Shown: positions 49,400 through 50,318 of the stretch, one piece after another
Layout: each line of letters begins with the position of its first letter
Position numbering within the stretch: position 1 is the stretch's first letter
The notes under the pieces: generated by a model
Told to the model about the DNA's origin: nothing
Seen by the model: only the letters and a program-made list of their open reading frames with translations
Database searches by the model: none
IMG/VR virus record: IMGVR_UViG_3300031999_000035
Span: 1-50,318 of that record
DNA from: a virus
Direction: 5' to 3' (one strand)
Length of the DNA: 50,318 nucleotides
Made by a program: the position numbers and the translations under genes

Positions 49400-49813
49400 T
49401 TAGACCTCCACGATTTCAAGTGATAAACTGTTCTGGTTTCTTGTTATATTCATGAACCTATCATATGTTACACCGCTGTTTAGAATAGCTCTGTTTCCTC
49501 TAAGCTTATCAAAATACTGACCAATAAGAATACAACCAAGTGAATCATGAACTGTATTACCAGAATGGATGAGGATAGCAGTTCGACCTGGTACATGGAG
49601 AACCTCCCACTTTATGCCCATTGTCTTATGGGGTAGTAGAGCCATCTCATAACTACCCGCTGGGATGCAGCTGATGTTTGCATCACTGATGCCATCATGG
49701 TCAAGGTCATACCAAGGCAGCTCGAGAGTGACACAGAAACATTTGCCATCAAGAAGGAGAACTCCAAAGTGACCATCGTTGGAGTGCTCAACCCGAACTA
49801 TTTTTAGCTGCAT
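49400..49813 (-). CDS. DUF5675 family protein, possible lysis enzyme (137 aa)
   Basis: The order 'DGHFGVLLLDGKCFCVTLEL', then SCIPAGSYEM, 'VPGRTAILIHSGNTVHDSLG' and CILIG matches DUF5675, a small beta-rich family found in phages and often placed near lysis genes, with conserved His and Cys ('LIHSGN...GCI') that recall L,D-transpeptidase-like folds. Peptidoglycan action is unproven. AAGGAGG precedes the ATG. If it is the endolysin, it is far from the holin. Confidence 0.72.
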   Translation of the reverse strand: MQLKIVRVEHSNDGHFGVLLLDGKCFCVTLELPWYDLDHDGISDANISCIPAGSYEMALLPHKTMGIKWEVLHVPGRTAILIHSGNTVHDSLGCILIGQYFDKLRGNRAILNSGVTYDRFMNITRNQNSLSLEIVEV

Positions 49814-50081
49814 TTTCTTCCTCCTTGATTTTGGCGAGAGCCATCGTGAGACGAACAAGGGCATGCTCGAGGTCTTCCTTTGCTAGTTCCTCTTTTAATA
49901 TAGGAGAGCTAACCATACAGTTAGTAACATGCTGCAACGCGTGTTGAAACTGCATTGGGTAGCTTAGTACTCTCCACCTCCCAGCCTTTCCTTTGTTAGC
50001 ATTTCTTACCATTACCTCCACTATAGTTTTCTTCGCTATTTCACACAGCAGTAGGGTATCACTAAGGTCTGCCCGCTCCAT
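49788..50081 (-). CDS. hypothetical helical protein (97 aa)
   Basis: Helical throughout ('DTLLLCEIAKKTIVEVMVRN', 'LEHALVRLTMALAKIKEEEN'). ATG at 50081 has GGGAG upstream and overlaps the end of the methyltransferase gene by 20 bp, which confirms the join across the window ends. It overlaps the DUF5675 gene by 26 bp. Function unknown. Confidence 0.6.
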   Translation of the reverse strand: MERADLSDTLLLCEIAKKTIVEVMVRNANKGKAGRWRVLSYPMQFQHALQHVTNCMVSSPILKEELAKEDLEHALVRLTMALAKIKEEENAAKNSSG

Positions 50082-50318
50082 TTGCAAAGCTCCCTTCCAA
50101 AACTTTCGAGGTGAACGCATCTTTGTAAGCTTGAGATAAGTCCCAGCAGGTCGATGTCATGCCTAAGTTGGATGCTGCCAGTAAGGTATTGCCGCTGCCG
50201 CCAAAGGGTACAAGAACTCTGCCGTGAGGAGGGGCAAAGCACTCTAGCACAGCCATCATCAAGTCGACAGGGCGTTCGGTTGGATGCACCTTGTGGTCTG
50301 CATGGACTGGGGGAAAGT
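50062..50318 (-). CDS. ParB-methyltransferase, C-terminal part (second copy of the end)
   Basis: Carries the last 84 or so residues of the methyltransferase with its stop TAG (50062-50064): motif X (HPTERPVDLM) and motif I (VPFGGSGNT). It continues into bases 1-1320 on the circle and is not a separate gene. One synonymous difference from the left copy lies at 50191. Confidence 0.88.
   Translation of the reverse strand, partial: FPPVHADHKVHPTERPVDLMMAVLECFAPPHGRVLVPFGGSGNTLLAASNLGMTSTCWDLSQAYKDAFTSKVLEGSFANGAGRP
50065..50318. repeat. terminal direct repeat, right copy
   Basis: Matches bases 1-254 with one difference (G at 50191 against A at 127). When the ends are joined, one of the copies should be removed. 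Confidence 0.95.

Noticed and set aside
1-50318. tRNA genes, integrase, attachment sites, insertion sequences
   Set aside because: None was recognised on reading either strand; no transposase or tyrosine/serine recombinase motifs are present.

Overview
The window is a complete, circularly closed genome of a tailed double-stranded DNA phage. Bases 1-254 recur at 50065-50318 with one mismatch, so the unit length is about 50,064 bp. Terminase, portal, scaffold and HK97-type major capsid genes identify the order Caudoviricetes. No tail tube, sheath or classic tape measure is recognisable. Instead there are three very large late proteins, including a 2,266-residue 'polyvalent' protein, so a podovirus-like virion with ejected internal proteins fits best. 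No integrase, excisionase, CI-type repressor, phage RNA polymerase or tRNA was seen, so a strictly lytic phage using host RNA polymerase is likely. The host is unknown. Strong AGGAGG ribosome sites and TTGACA-N17-TATATT promoters point to a bacterium with ordinary sigma-70-type promoters.

Two opposed transcription blocks leave one divergent control region at about 11.83-12.33 kb, where P_L and P_R both have a perfect TTGACA -35 box and 17-nt spacing. They converge at 44.7-44.9 kb, where the two last genes overlap tail to tail by 230 bp. The leftward (minus) block runs from 11.8 kb through the linear ends to 44.7 kb. It holds small early proteins, a probable replication origin at 10.63-10.93 kb, an ATP-dependent DNA ligase, a Cas4/RecB-like Fe-S nuclease, a Sak4-like RecA-fold ATPase, a possible ssDNA-binding protein, a DEDDh exonuclease, an HNH-like zinc protein and a ParB-domain/DNA-methyltransferase fusion. 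Beyond the linear ends come a DUF5675 protein (possible lysis role), a nucleoside deoxyribosyltransferase-like enzyme, a uracil-DNA-glycosylase/DNA polymerase A fusion and a DUF3987 helicase-like ATPase.

The rightward (plus) block starts with an HTH protein that may be the small terminase, then small genes and three consecutive proteins with cleavable signal peptides. A holin-like pair, fibre or appendage proteins, the large terminase, portal, scaffold, a three-member beta-rich family, a beta-helix protein, the major capsid protein, connector and tail proteins, and finally the giant internal proteins follow.

The most unusual features are eight near-identical 27-bp palindromes placed at the stop codons of genes in both blocks, a heptamer-array inverted repeat flanking an AT-rich core (probable origin), the run of exported proteins, and a deca-GX3-like glycine-periodic domain. 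Many genes overlap by ATGA or TAATG. About a dozen genes are shorter than 60 codons, and several real starts are GTG or TTG.
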